Below, piece by piece: positions 29,135 to 37,268 of a DNA stretch of 42,735 nt. Every line of letters begins with the position of its first letter. Within the stretch, counting starts at the first letter, position 1. The notes under the pieces are model-generated. The model worked only from the letters and a program-made list of their open reading frames with translations, searched no databases and was not told where the DNA came from. This DNA is from Methylobacter sp. Its GTDB lineage: Bacteria > Pseudomonadota > Gammaproteobacteria > Methylococcales > Methylomonadaceae. Where the stretch lies: NCBI GenBank assembly GCA_026399025.1, contig JAPLRU010000086.1, positions 1-42,735 on the forward strand, given 5' to 3'. The translations under genes were made by a program, and so were the position numbers.

Positions 29135-30088
29135 ATGAAAACCCTTTACCCTGAAATAAAACCCTATCACAGTTTTTTCCTGGAAACCGGCAGCAAACAT
29201 ACGGTGTATGTTGAGCAATCGGGCAATATTGACGGCATTCCGGTTATTTTTCTACACGGCGGGCCGTGTTCCGGCACCAAACCCGATCACCGGCGGTTTT
29301 TTAATCCGGCGCTTTATCGCATTATTCTATTCGACCAACGCGGCTGCGGCCTGTCGTTGCCTTTCGGCGAGTTGGAAAATAATACGACTCAGGATTTAAT
29401 CGACGATATGGAACGTATTCGTCAGCAACTCCTTATCGATCAATGGCTGGTGTTTGGCGGTTCATGGGGAGGAGCGCTGGCTTTGCTGTATGCCCAGCAA
29501 CATAGAGATAAAGTGGCGGGCTTGGTTATCCGCGCGGTATTTTTGGCCAGACAACAAGATTTGGATTGGTTTGCTAAAGATGGCGCCGGCAAAATTTATC
29601 CCGAGCAATGGCAGCGCTTGGTTGAAACTATTCCGGAACAAGGGCGCGATAATCTGCTGCAAGGACTTTATGACGTGTTATGGGGAAAAAACCAGCTGGC
29701 ACAACGCCGGGCCGCTAAAGAATGGATGGCTTGGGGCGGACAGGTTGCCTTGGGCAATGATTATCAGCCGAATCCGAAAGATCAACATGCCACGGAAAAA
29801 ATGGTGAAGCAGGTTCGCATGGAATTGCATTATGCCCGGCATCATTATTTTATCGAGGAAAACCGGATTCTGGACAATTGCGGGATTTTGGCCGGTATTC
29901 CAACGGTGATTATTCATGGACGCCAGGATTTTGTCTGTCCGATAGAAGCCGGTTACCGCCTGCATAAAGCCTTGCCGCAGGCCGACTATATCGTATTAGC
30001 CAATGCCGGTCATGTCGCTCAAGGCAAGGACATGATTAATGCGTTGATAGAGGCAACCGATTGGTTCGTAGAACAACATGTGTTGTAA
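29135..30088 (+). CDS. pip: Prolyl iminopeptidase
   Basis: Cytoplasmic alpha/beta hydrolase that removes N-terminal proline from peptides. The 317-residue protein has the oxyanion motif HGGPCSG, DQRGCGLS, and the nucleophile elbow GGSWGG with S110. The late acid and base lie in HGRQDFVCP and NAGHVAQG. The length and the GGSWGG elbow match the proteobacterial pip group. The ATG has no clear Shine-Dalgarno sequence. It stands upstream of the KDO/LPS operon but is separated from it by a repeat-bearing 208-bp gap, so co-transcription is unlikely. Confidence 0.93.
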   Translation: MKTLYPEIKPYHSFFLETGSKHTVYVEQSGNIDGIPVIFLHGGPCSGTKPDHRRFFNPALYRIILFDQRGCGLSLPFGELENNTTQDLIDDMERIRQQLLIDQWLVFGGSWGGALALLYAQQHRDKVAGLVIRAVFLARQQDLDWFAKDGAGKIYPEQWQRLVETIPEQGRDNLLQGLYDVLWGKNQLAQRRAAKEWMAWGGQVALGNDYQPNPKDQHATEKMVKQVRMELHYARHHYFIEENRILDNCGILAGIPTVIIHGRQDFVCPIEAGYRLHKALPQADYIVLANAGHVAQGKDMINALIEATDWFVEQHVL

Positions 30089-30182
30089 GCAAAAATCACG
30101 CTAAATTTACATTCAAATGCCCCAAAAAAGCCTAAATGCTTTATCATTAGCGTCTCTTAACCGGCATTAACTCAGGACATAA

Positions 30183-30243
30183 CACCAAGAAGGCATGATC
30201 CGCACGAAGAATCAAAATTCATGCGGTTCGTGCCTTCTTGGTG
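30183..30243. repeat. Perfect 13-bp inverted repeat, CACCAAGAAGGCA type
   Basis: CACCAAGAAGGCA (30183-30195) and its exact reverse complement (30231-30243) flank 35 bp that contain partial further pairing (CCGCACGAA with TTCGTGC-like bases). A variant of the CACGAAGG repeat family. It may also end the pip transcript. Confidence 0.75.
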
Positions 30244-30296
30244 AATGAGAGGTCGAGCGACACCTTTACGCGGCCGGAAACACACTCTACAAATAA

Positions 30297-31274
30297 ATGA
30301 AATTACACGATCACGAGCTATGCCAATTAGGTTTAGCGGTTATACAAGTGGAAACACAGGCGATTGCCGCATTGGCCAATCAGATTAACGAGACTTTTGT
30401 GCTCGCCTGCAAGTTGATGTTTATGTGCAAAGGCCGTGTTGTAGTGACCGGTATGGGTAAATCAGGGCATATTGCCGGAAAAATTGCCGCCACTTTAGCC
30501 AGTACCGGAACGCCTGCGTTTTTTGTGCATTCGGGCGAAGCCAGTCATGGCGACTTAGGCATGATTACCCGTCAGGATGTCGTATTGGCTTTATCGAATT
30601 CAGGGGAAACCGAAGAAGTTTTAACGATATTGCCGATTATTAAACGTTTGGGCGTCCCGTTAATTGCGATGACCGGCAACCCCGATTCAACGCTGGCCAA
30701 GTTCGCCACCGCTCATATCAACGTGGCTGTTGAGCAAGAAGCTTGCCCGCTGGGGCTTGCGCCGACCTCCAGCACCACGGCGGCCTTGGTAATGGGCGAT
30801 GCGTTGGCGGTTTCTCTGCTTGAAGCGCGAGGCTTTACCCGCGACGATTTTGCCTTATCCCATCCCGGCGGCAGTTTAGGTAAACGCTTGCTATTGCGGG
30901 TCGGCGATATTATGCATGCCGATGAACAAGTGCCTCTGCTGACCGAGTCTGCGCTGATTAGCCATGCCTTATTGGAGATGACCGAGAAAAAATTGGGCAT
31001 GACCGCCATTGTCGATGCGGATAATCGCGTTATCGGCATTTTTACCGACGGCGATTTGCGGCGGATGCTGAGCCGCAATCTTGATCTACATAAAACCGCT
31101 ATTACTGAAGTGATGACGCCGAATTGTGCGGTTATTACAGCCGATATTCTGGCGGCGGAAGCCATGCAAATTATGGAACAGAAAAAAATTAATGCGCTCA
31201 TTGTAGTTGATGAACAAGGCAAAGCCATCGGCGCTTTGAATATGCATGATTTGATTCGGGCAGGTATTGTCTGA
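30297..31274 (+). CDS. kdsD: D-arabinose 5-phosphate isomerase, KdsD
   Basis: Converts ribulose 5-phosphate to arabinose 5-phosphate, the first committed step to the LPS sugar KDO. The 325-residue protein has an N-terminal SIS sugar-isomerase domain (VTGMGKSGHIAGKIAATLAS near 50-69; LALSNSGETEEV near 98) followed by two CBS domains (about 205-325; for example VIGIFTDGDLRRML). This is the normal length and order. It is the first gene of the run kdsD-kdsC-lptC-lptA-lptB and its stop codon overlaps the kdsC start. Confidence 0.95.
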   Translation: MKLHDHELCQLGLAVIQVETQAIAALANQINETFVLACKLMFMCKGRVVVTGMGKSGHIAGKIAATLASTGTPAFFVHSGEASHGDLGMITRQDVVLALSNSGETEEVLTILPIIKRLGVPLIAMTGNPDSTLAKFATAHINVAVEQEACPLGLAPTSSTTAALVMGDALAVSLLEARGFTRDDFALSHPGGSLGKRLLLRVGDIMHADEQVPLLTESALISHALLEMTEKKLGMTAIVDADNRVIGIFTDGDLRRMLSRNLDLHKTAITEVMTPNCAVITADILAAEAMQIMEQKKINALIVVDEQGKAIGALNMHDLIRAGIV

Positions 31275-31819
31275 TGACGGATATTCAAAACCAGTTGCTG
31301 ATTCAGGAAAAAGCCAAAAAACTCAAATTGCTGATTCTGGACGTGGACGGCGTCTTAACCGATGGCCGTTTGTTTTTCGATAACCAGGGTAACGAATACA
31401 AGTCGTTTCATGCTCGCGACGGCCACGGCATCAAGCTGTTGCGGCAGACCGGCGTTGAAGTCGCCGTCATATCCGGGCGTAAATCAAGCTCGGTCGCGCT
31501 ACGCATGAAAAACTTGGGCATTGAACATGTGTATCAGGGCCATGAAAACAAAATCGCCGCATTTAATGAAGTTATTGAAAAACTGGGCATAACGCCCGAG
31601 CAAGCGGCGCATGTCGGCGATGACTTATTGGATTTGCCTATTATGATCAGGGTGGGTCTGGCGATTGCGGTCAATGACGCCAATTTTGCCGTAAAACAAC
31701 GGGCCGATTGGTGTACGACCTTACCCGGAGGCCTGGGTGCGGTACGGGAAGTCTGCGATTTTATCATGCAGGCGCAAGGCCGCTTCGATGAAGTCTTGAA
31801 TACTTACCTGACCCGCTAG
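31274..31819 (+). CDS. kdsC: 3-deoxy-D-manno-octulosonate 8-phosphate phosphatase, KdsC
   Basis: Removes phosphate from KDO 8-phosphate in the cytoplasm. The 181-residue HAD phosphatase lacks a cap domain, as usual. Motif I is LDVDGVLTDG (about 18-27), motif II ISGRKSS, and motif III VGDDLLDLPI. The start ATG overlaps the kdsD stop (TGATGA), so translation is coupled. lptC follows 6 bp later. Confidence 0.95.
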   Translation: MTDIQNQLLIQEKAKKLKLLILDVDGVLTDGRLFFDNQGNEYKSFHARDGHGIKLLRQTGVEVAVISGRKSSSVALRMKNLGIEHVYQGHENKIAAFNEVIEKLGITPEQAAHVGDDLLDLPIMIRVGLAIAVNDANFAVKQRADWCTTLPGGLGAVREVCDFIMQAQGRFDEVLNTYLTR

Positions 31820-31825
31820 AACACG

Positions 31826-32395
31826 ATGACCCGGTTAAATGGACATTACACCTATCTGTATTTGGTCATTATTGCGGCATTGAGCTGGGGCTTGATCAAA
31901 TTGACCGGAATCGATGAGTCTACCCGTACAGCAATTCCAGCGCACAGCCCGGATTATTTCAGCAAGGGCTATACCAAATGGGAAATGAGCGAGTTAGGCA
32001 CACCCAAAAGTAAACTGGTCGCCGATGAAATGATTCATTACAGCGATGACAGTACGACTCATATGGCGAAACCCATTATGACTTTTTATAACGATGAAAC
32101 GCCGCCGTGGATTATTCAATCGGAAACCGGTATTTTGTCTGCCGACGGCAAGGACTTATTGCTAAATGGCAAGGTTTATGTCGACAGGGCTTCGGCTGAA
32201 GGCATCAGAGCGCTTAAAATTTATACCTTCAATCTCAGAGTAAAACCGGAAACCAGTTATGCGGAAACGAATGAGTGGGCGGAGTTGATCAGCTTGCCGA
32301 ACTGGACGACCGGGGTCGGCATGAAACTGGTTTTTGCGCAGCCGATTCATCTGGAATTGCTTTCTAATGTAAAAGGTAACTATGAAACAAAATAA
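31826..32395 (+). CDS. lptC: LPS export protein LptC
   Basis: A bitopic inner-membrane protein with one N-terminal helix (about 8-26) and a periplasmic beta-jellyroll that receives LPS from LptB2FG and hands it to LptA. The 189-residue length is normal. The fold is low in conserved motifs, but TKWEMSELGTPKSKLVADEMIHY and the order kdsC-lptC-lptA fix the identity. Its last 14 bp overlap the lptA start. Confidence 0.9.
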   Translation: MTRLNGHYTYLYLVIIAALSWGLIKLTGIDESTRTAIPAHSPDYFSKGYTKWEMSELGTPKSKLVADEMIHYSDDSTTHMAKPIMTFYNDETPPWIIQSETGILSADGKDLLLNGKVYVDRASAEGIRALKIYTFNLRVKPETSYAETNEWAELISLPNWTTGVGMKLVFAQPIHLELLSNVKGNYETK

Positions 32396-32951
32396 AAACC
32401 CCCGCTACCTTGCGTTACGTGGAATCCGCTACTGTTTATTGGCATTGGCGCTTTATACGGTAAATGTTTATGCGCTGGAAAGTGACGGCGACCAGCCGAT
32501 TGTTATCGATTCGAATACGGCGACCTATGACGATGTCAAAGCTATCAGCACTTATACCGGCAACGTGATCTCGATTCAGGGCAGCATTCGGGTGAACTCG
32601 GATAAATTAGTGGTTTATTTTATCGAGGGAGAAGCGGATAAAATGGTCTTTACCGGTAATCCGGCAAGGTTCAAACAGACGCCTCACGAGGGCGACCCGG
32701 ATATAACCGGTGAAGCCTTAACGGGCGAGTATTACCCCAAAAAGAATTTGTTGGTTTTAATTGATAAGGCCACCGTGTGGCAAGGCAGCGGCGCTTATTC
32801 CAGCGACTTTATCGAATACGATCTCAAAACCTCATTGGTTAAAGCCGGAGAGAAAGCATCGGCCACCAAACGCGTCCATGTGGTATTGCAACCGAAAAAT
32901 AAACAACAGCCGGTGTCCGGGCAACAGTCCCCGAAAGGCGGCAATCAATGA
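32382..32951 (+). CDS. lptA: LPS transport periplasmic protein LptA
   Basis: Forms the periplasmic bridge for LPS between LptC and LptD. A signal peptide (cut probably after VYA, residue 31) is followed by an OstA-type repeat domain: IVIDSNTATYDDVKAISTYTGNV, ITGEALTGEYYPKKNLLVL. The tail is rich in Gln, Lys and Pro. 189 residues. It overlaps lptC by 14 bp and is separated from lptB by a 7-bp tandem repeat. Confidence 0.93.
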   Translation: MKQNKNPRYLALRGIRYCLLALALYTVNVYALESDGDQPIVIDSNTATYDDVKAISTYTGNVISIQGSIRVNSDKLVVYFIEGEADKMVFTGNPARFKQTPHEGDPDITGEALTGEYYPKKNLLVLIDKATVWQGSGAYSSDFIEYDLKTSLVKAGEKASATKRVHVVLQPKNKQQPVSGQQSPKGGNQ

Positions 32952-32984
32952 TGAAGTGCAAGGCCCAACGCTGTTTTTTGCGTC

Positions 32985-33061
32985 TTTAGCCTTTAGCCTT
33001 TAGCCTTTAGCCTTTAGCCTTTAGCCTTTAGCCTTTAGCCTTTAGCCTTTAGCCTTTAACC
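32985..33061 (+). repeat. Heptanucleotide tandem repeat between lptA and lptB
   Basis: Ten perfect TTTAGCC units (32985-33054) plus one TTTAACC variant. It ends 20 bp before the likely lptB ATG. The unit is not a multiple of three but lies outside genes, so length changes would alter the leader or spacing of lptB. CCTTT/ACCCTT-like degenerate sequence recurs after lptB (33810-33852) and before rapZ (35648-35706). Confidence 0.97.
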
Positions 33062-33081
33062 TCTTGCTTACCTGTATAAAC

Positions 33082-33807
33082 ATGACTCGACTGGCCGCGC
33101 AACAGCTAATTAAAAACTACAATAAACGCAACGTGGTTAACGGCGTTTCATTGCATGTCGATACCGGTGAAATTGTGGGTTTGCTGGGGCCCAACGGCGC
33201 CGGAAAAACCACCAGTTTTTATATGATGGTCGGCTTGATTAAAACCGATAAAGGCGAGATTACCCTGGATTCGCAAGTCATCACCAACCACCCGATGCAT
33301 TTGAGGGCTCAGCTGGGTATAGGCTATTTGCCCCAAGAACCCTCGGTTTTTCGAAAGCTGAGTGTGGCCGATAATTTACGCGCGGTGTTGCAAATCCGCT
33401 CCGATTTAACCGAAGGCCAAACGGAATTAGTGATTGAAGACTTGTTGCAGGAATTCCATATCCTGCACCTGCGCGATCAAATTGCATTAGGCCTGTCAGG
33501 CGGCGAACGCCGACGGGTCGAAATTGCCAGAGCATTGGCGACCGATCCTCAGTTCATATTATTGGATGAACCTTTTGCCGGTGTCGATCCGATCTCGGTG
33601 GAGGATATAAAAAAAATCATCGCGCATTTGAAAGAGCGCGGCATTGGCGTCTTGATTACCGAGCATAATGTCAGAGAAACACTAGGCATTTGTGATCGTG
33701 CGTATATACTTAACGACGGCAGGGTGATTGCAGAAGGCGGCGCGGAAGCCATTGTTGCCAACGAGGAAGTACGTAAAGTTTATTTAGGCGACAATTTCAG
33801 TCTTTAA
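33082..33807 (+). CDS. lptB: LPS export ABC transporter ATP-binding protein LptB
   Basis: ATPase of the LptB2FGC complex that drives LPS out of the inner membrane. The ATG at 33082 is preferred to an in-frame TTG at 33064, since homology starts at about residue 3; no clear ribosome binding site is seen, a possible effect of the adjacent repeat. In 241 residues: Walker A GPNGAGKT (36-43), Q loop LPQEPSVF, signature LSGGERRR, Walker [13 protein letters not shown] and the switch His in TEHN. lptF and lptG are not in the window, as expected in this order of genes. Confidence 0.95.
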   Translation: MTRLAAQQLIKNYNKRNVVNGVSLHVDTGEIVGLLGPNGAGKTTSFYMMVGLIKTDKGEITLDSQVITNHPMHLRAQLGIGYLPQEPSVFRKLSVADNLRAVLQIRSDLTEGQTELVIEDLLQEFHILHLRDQIALGLSGGERRRVEIARALATDPQFILLDEPFAGVDPISVEDIKKIIAHLKERGIGVLITEHNVRETLGICDRAYILNDGRVIAEGGAEAIVANEEVRKVYLGDNFSL

Positions 33808-33855
33808 CTTTTAACCTTGACCCTTACCCTTTTAATCTTGCACCTTTAATCTTAA

Positions 33856-35301
33856 ATGAAACAGTCCTTACATCTTCGAATGGGGCAACAGCTGTCGATG
33901 ACGCCGCAATTGCAGCAGGCGATCAAGCTGTTGCAGATGTCGACATTAGAGCTGCAACAGGAAATCCAGCAAGCGCTTGAGTCGAATATGATGCTGGAAA
34001 TCAATGAGGAAGAAAACCTCGCTCAGGAAATCGAAATCACACCCGAGAAAAAAATCGATAATGCGGATCTGCTGACCAGTCAGGGCTCTCAAACCGATAT
34101 ACCGGATGAGCTACCCATCGATTCTTCGTGGGACGATGTTTATGAATACGCGATGGAATCCGGCGCCAATTCCGCGGAGACGGTTGAATTTGAAACTCAG
34201 CGCAGTAAATCCTCAACCCTGTTGGATCATTTGTTGTGGCAAGTCGAATTGACCTCGTTTTCAGAGCGGGACCATGCTATTGCATTGGCGATTATCGACT
34301 CGATCAATGAGGACGGCTACCTGATCAGTAGCCCCGAAGAAATCTTTCAGGGCTTGCAGAATCAGCTGGACGATCTGGATTTCGATGAAGTTAACGCGGT
34401 ACTGCACAGAATACAAAACTTTGACCCGGCCGGTGTCGCCGCCATTGACCTTAAAGATTGCTTGAGACTGCAAATAAAGCAGTTGCCCGAATCCACGCCC
34501 TATAAAGAGGAAGCACTAACGCTTGTCACCCGCTATCTGGATTTGTTGGCTAACCATGAACAGTCAAAACTGACACGCAAATTGGGCGTTACCGAGCGTC
34601 AACTGGATGAGGTCGTCGCCCTCATCAGAACCTTGGATCCGAAGCCGGGCGCACAGATACAGGACTCGGATTCCGAATATGTTATTCCCGATGTTTACGT
34701 GGTAAAGCAAAACGGTAAATGGCAAGTTAACCTGAACCCCGACATTGCGCCTAAATTACGCATCAACCCGTTTTATTCAGGCATGATAAAAAGGGCGGAT
34801 AACAGTAAGGATAACGCCTGCATGAAAGACCATTTGCAGGAAGCCAGATGGTTTATTAAAAGCCTTCACAGCCGTAACGATACCTTGTTGCGAGTGGCGC
34901 GCTGTATTGTGGAAAAGCAGACCGGTTTTCTTGAACACGGCTCTATTGCAATGAAATCGATGGTATTGAGGGACATTGCGGAAGAACTGGAATTACATGA
35001 GTCGACTATTTCCAGGGTGACCACCCAAAAATTCATGCATACCCCGAACGGTATTGTCGAGTTTAAGTATTTTTTTTCCAGTCACGTTTCAACAGAAGGA
35101 GGAGGAGAATGTTCATCTACGGCCATCAGGGCCTTTATTAAGGAGCTCATCAGCAATGAAAATCTGGCAAAACCGTTAAGTGATAGTAAAATAGCCGAGC
35201 TTTTAAAAGAAAAAGGCATTAATGTTGCTAGAAGGACAATTGCCAAGTATCGCGAAGCGATGCTCATTTCATCATCAAGTCAGCGTAAGCGTATTTTATA
35301 A
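33856..35301 (+). CDS. rpoN: RNA polymerase sigma-54 factor RpoN
   Basis: The alternative sigma factor for -24/-12 promoters, which needs AAA+ activators. The 481 residues show the Gln/Leu-rich region I (MTPQLQQAIKLLQMS, about 16-30), an acidic region II (about 55-115), the core-binding domain, the helix-turn-helix LELHESTISRVTTQK and the RpoN box ARRTIAKYRE near the C-terminus. Length is like the E. coli protein (477). It follows lptB by 48 bp and leads hpf and rapZ, the usual gammaproteobacterial order. Confidence 0.96.
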   Translation: MKQSLHLRMGQQLSMTPQLQQAIKLLQMSTLELQQEIQQALESNMMLEINEEENLAQEIEITPEKKIDNADLLTSQGSQTDIPDELPIDSSWDDVYEYAMESGANSAETVEFETQRSKSSTLLDHLLWQVELTSFSERDHAIALAIIDSINEDGYLISSPEEIFQGLQNQLDDLDFDEVNAVLHRIQNFDPAGVAAIDLKDCLRLQIKQLPESTPYKEEALTLVTRYLDLLANHEQSKLTRKLGVTERQLDEVVALIRTLDPKPGAQIQDSDSEYVIPDVYVVKQNGKWQVNLNPDIAPKLRINPFYSGMIKRADNSKDNACMKDHLQEARWFIKSLHSRNDTLLRVARCIVEKQTGFLEHGSIAMKSMVLRDIAEELELHESTISRVTTQKFMHTPNGIVEFKYFFSSHVSTEGGGECSSTAIRAFIKELISNENLAKPLSDSKIAELLKEKGINVARRTIAKYREAMLISSSSQRKRIL

Positions 35302-35345
35302 CGCCGCCTGACCAATAAATCATTCATCATTAAGGAGTTTATCTC

Positions 35346-35636
35346 ATGCAAGTCATCGTAACAGGACATCATCTTGAAGTAACCGACGCGTTAAAAGCAC
35401 ACACCGATTCAAAATTCGAAAAACTGGCGCGTCATTTTGATAATGTTACCGATGTCCACGTGATTTTAAGTGTGGAAAAGTTAGTTCAAAAGGCCGAAGC
35501 AACGTTGCAATTAAGTGGCGCTAAGCTATTTGCCGAAGATCATCAGGAAGATATGTATGCCGCCATTGATGCGATGGTGGATAAATTGGATCGCCAAATT
35601 ATCAAACATAAAGAAAAAACCGGCCACCATAGATAA
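35346..35636 (+). CDS. hpf: Short ribosome hibernation promoting factor, HPF
   Basis: Binds the ribosome decoding site in stationary phase and promotes 100S dimers together with RMF. The 96 residues have the beta-alpha-beta-beta-beta-alpha pattern and the ITG/VTGHHLEVTDAL opening and late DMYAAIDAMVDKLDRQI helix of the S30AE family, with no C-terminal long-form extension. AAGGAG lies about 8 bp before the ATG. Confidence 0.94.
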   Translation: MQVIVTGHHLEVTDALKAHTDSKFEKLARHFDNVTDVHVILSVEKLVQKAEATLQLSGAKLFAEDHQEDMYAAIDAMVDKLDRQIIKHKEKTGHHR

Positions 35637-35647
35637 GACAGCCCCCA

Positions 35648-35706
35648 AGGCGAAAGGTAAAAGGTAAAAAATGTTTTTAAACCTCGACCCCTTCGCCTTT
35701 TACCCG
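35648..35706. repeat. Imperfect inverted repeat before rapZ
   Basis: AAGGCGAAAGGTAAAAGG on the left pairs imperfectly with CCTTCGCCTTTTACC on the right. It sits between hpf and rapZ, where ptsN stands in many gammaproteobacteria. It could act as a processing or attenuation hairpin. Confidence 0.45.
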
Positions 35707-35714
35707 ATGTTTTT

Positions 35715-36572
35715 ATGAAACTATTAATCGTCAGCGGTCTTTCCGGCTCCGGCAAAAGTATCGCCTTGGATACATTGGAAGACTGCGGCTATTATTGTAT
35801 CGATAATCTACCCGTGACCTTGCTGGGAGACTTTATCAACCACGTCATGCTGGCAGACGATAAAACCTATGCAAAAACAGCCATCGGTATTGACGCAAGA
35901 AATCAAAGCGAAAGTCTGCTTAATTTTTCCGACAGCCTGGAACTGATCCGCAACAATCGTATCGATTGCGAAATCATCTTTATGCAGGCCGAAGAGAGCA
36001 CCTTATTAAAACGCTATAGTGAAACGCGTAGGCGTCATCCGTTGACGGATTTAAATATACCGTTACGGGAAGCGTTAAAAATCGAAAAAGAAATGCTGAC
36101 TCCGGTTGCCAGACATGCCAGCGTCGTGATCGACACCAGCCGAACGCATTACCATCAATTACGCGAATTGATCAGGGAGCAAATCGGCGAACGGGACGTT
36201 AGGCATATTTCCTTACAGTTTCAATCATTCGGCTTCAAACATGGGGTACCGCTGGACGCCGATTTTGTATTTGACGCCCGCAGCTTGCCGAATCCCTACT
36301 GGATTCCGGAATTGCGGGGATTAACCGGAAAAGATCAACCGGTCATCGATTTTCTTCACGAGCAAGAACTGGTTACCGAGCTTTTTAGAGATGTTACCGG
36401 CTTTCTTGAACGTTGGATTCCCCGCTTTGAGGCTGAAGGGCGCAGTTATTTGACCGTAGCCATAGGCTGTACCGGCGGCCAGCATCGCTCGGTTTACCTG
36501 GTGGACGCACTCGCCAAGCAGTTTAAAGGGCCTTTTTTTAATGTCATTATTCGTCACCGGGAATTACAGTAA
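35715..36572 (+). CDS. rapZ: RNase adapter protein RapZ (YvcJ/YhbJ family)
   Basis: A nucleotide-binding protein; in E. coli it targets the GlmZ small RNA to RNase E and so controls glucosamine 6-phosphate synthesis. The 285 residues show Walker A GLSGSGKS (8-15), the D-rich Walker B region and the conserved C-terminal CTGGQHRSVYLVDAL (about 251-265) with the last motif HRELQ. The RNA-adapter role is known only in enterics and may not hold here. It is the last gene of the rpoN run; ptsN and npr are not next to it. Confidence 0.94.
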   Translation: MKLLIVSGLSGSGKSIALDTLEDCGYYCIDNLPVTLLGDFINHVMLADDKTYAKTAIGIDARNQSESLLNFSDSLELIRNNRIDCEIIFMQAEESTLLKRYSETRRRHPLTDLNIPLREALKIEKEMLTPVARHASVVIDTSRTHYHQLRELIREQIGERDVRHISLQFQSFGFKHGVPLDADFVFDARSLPNPYWIPELRGLTGKDQPVIDFLHEQELVTELFRDVTGFLERWIPRFEAEGRSYLTVAIGCTGGQHRSVYLVDALAKQFKGPFFNVIIRHRELQ

Positions 36573-36839
36573 TTTTTGTCGGCGCTCCGTTACTGTCAAC
36601 TGACAACAAGAGCCCAAGAAAACCGTGTATTTGACCGATAAGAAAAGCGCTTACCGTTGAAATTTCAGCGATTTTTTACGCTTAGTAAATTTATGGTATT
36701 GCAAAATAAATGACATAAGGTAAAAATACGCCTGTCGGTTCATGATGATTTTCGCCATTTTAAAAATAAGAATAAATGGTTTTCACAACCATGAAACCGG
36801 CAATCCAACACAAATAAACATTAATATGAGGAGAGAATT

Positions 36840-37178
36840 ATGAAAAAATTAGCATCCCTAGGCGCAGGTCTATTACTTCTTTTAAGTACTTCTGTTTTCG
36901 CTGAAGAAAATAATGCCGCTTCAGCATTGGAACACGCCAACGCGGCGGTCACTCACGGTAAAGCGGGGCATACGCCGCTTTTAATCGAACACGCAAAAGC
37001 AGCCTTGGAAGATGCCTTAGCCGCGTCTATCGTTACTAAGGGCGTCACAAAAAACCATTTAGACGCCGGAGCTAAGGAATTGCAAGAAGCGATTGACCAC
37101 GGCACTATGGGGCACGTAGGCGTAGCGACTACACATGCTGAAGCCGCTGTAGAACACATTAAAGCCGGCAATAAATAA
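36840..37178 (+). CDS. smbP: SmbP-like small periplasmic metal-binding protein
   Basis: 112 residues. A signal peptide ends at VFA (residue 21). The mature chain is an all-helical, His-rich array of heptad-like units (ALEHANAAVTHGKAGH, LIEHAKAAL, AIDHGTMGHVG, TTHAEAAVEHIKAG), closely resembling SmbP of Nitrosomonas europaea, which binds copper and other divalent metals. A copper-buffering role would suit a methanotroph. GAGGAG lies 8 bp before the ATG and a strong terminator follows, so it is monocistronic. Gene name by resemblance. Confidence 0.85.
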   Translation: MKKLASLGAGLLLLLSTSVFAEENNAASALEHANAAVTHGKAGHTPLLIEHAKAALEDALAASIVTKGVTKNHLDAGAKELQEAIDHGTMGHVGVATTHAEAAVEHIKAGNK

Positions 37179-37201
37179 GCTTAATCGCGTTTTCTAAAGA
37201 A

Positions 37202-37227
37202 AAGGGCGGGTAATTCCGCCCTTTTTT
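37202..37227 (+). terminator. Rho-independent terminator after smbP
   Basis: AAGGGCGG and CCGCCCTT flank a six-base loop GTAATT and run into six Ts. It lies 24 bp after the smbP stop. On the opposite strand the A-run makes it usable for the convergent glycosyltransferase gene as well. Confidence 0.9.
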
Positions 37228-37268
37228 GTAAGCGCCGGTGCGCAAGCAAGGAACTCCCAAACTAAAAG

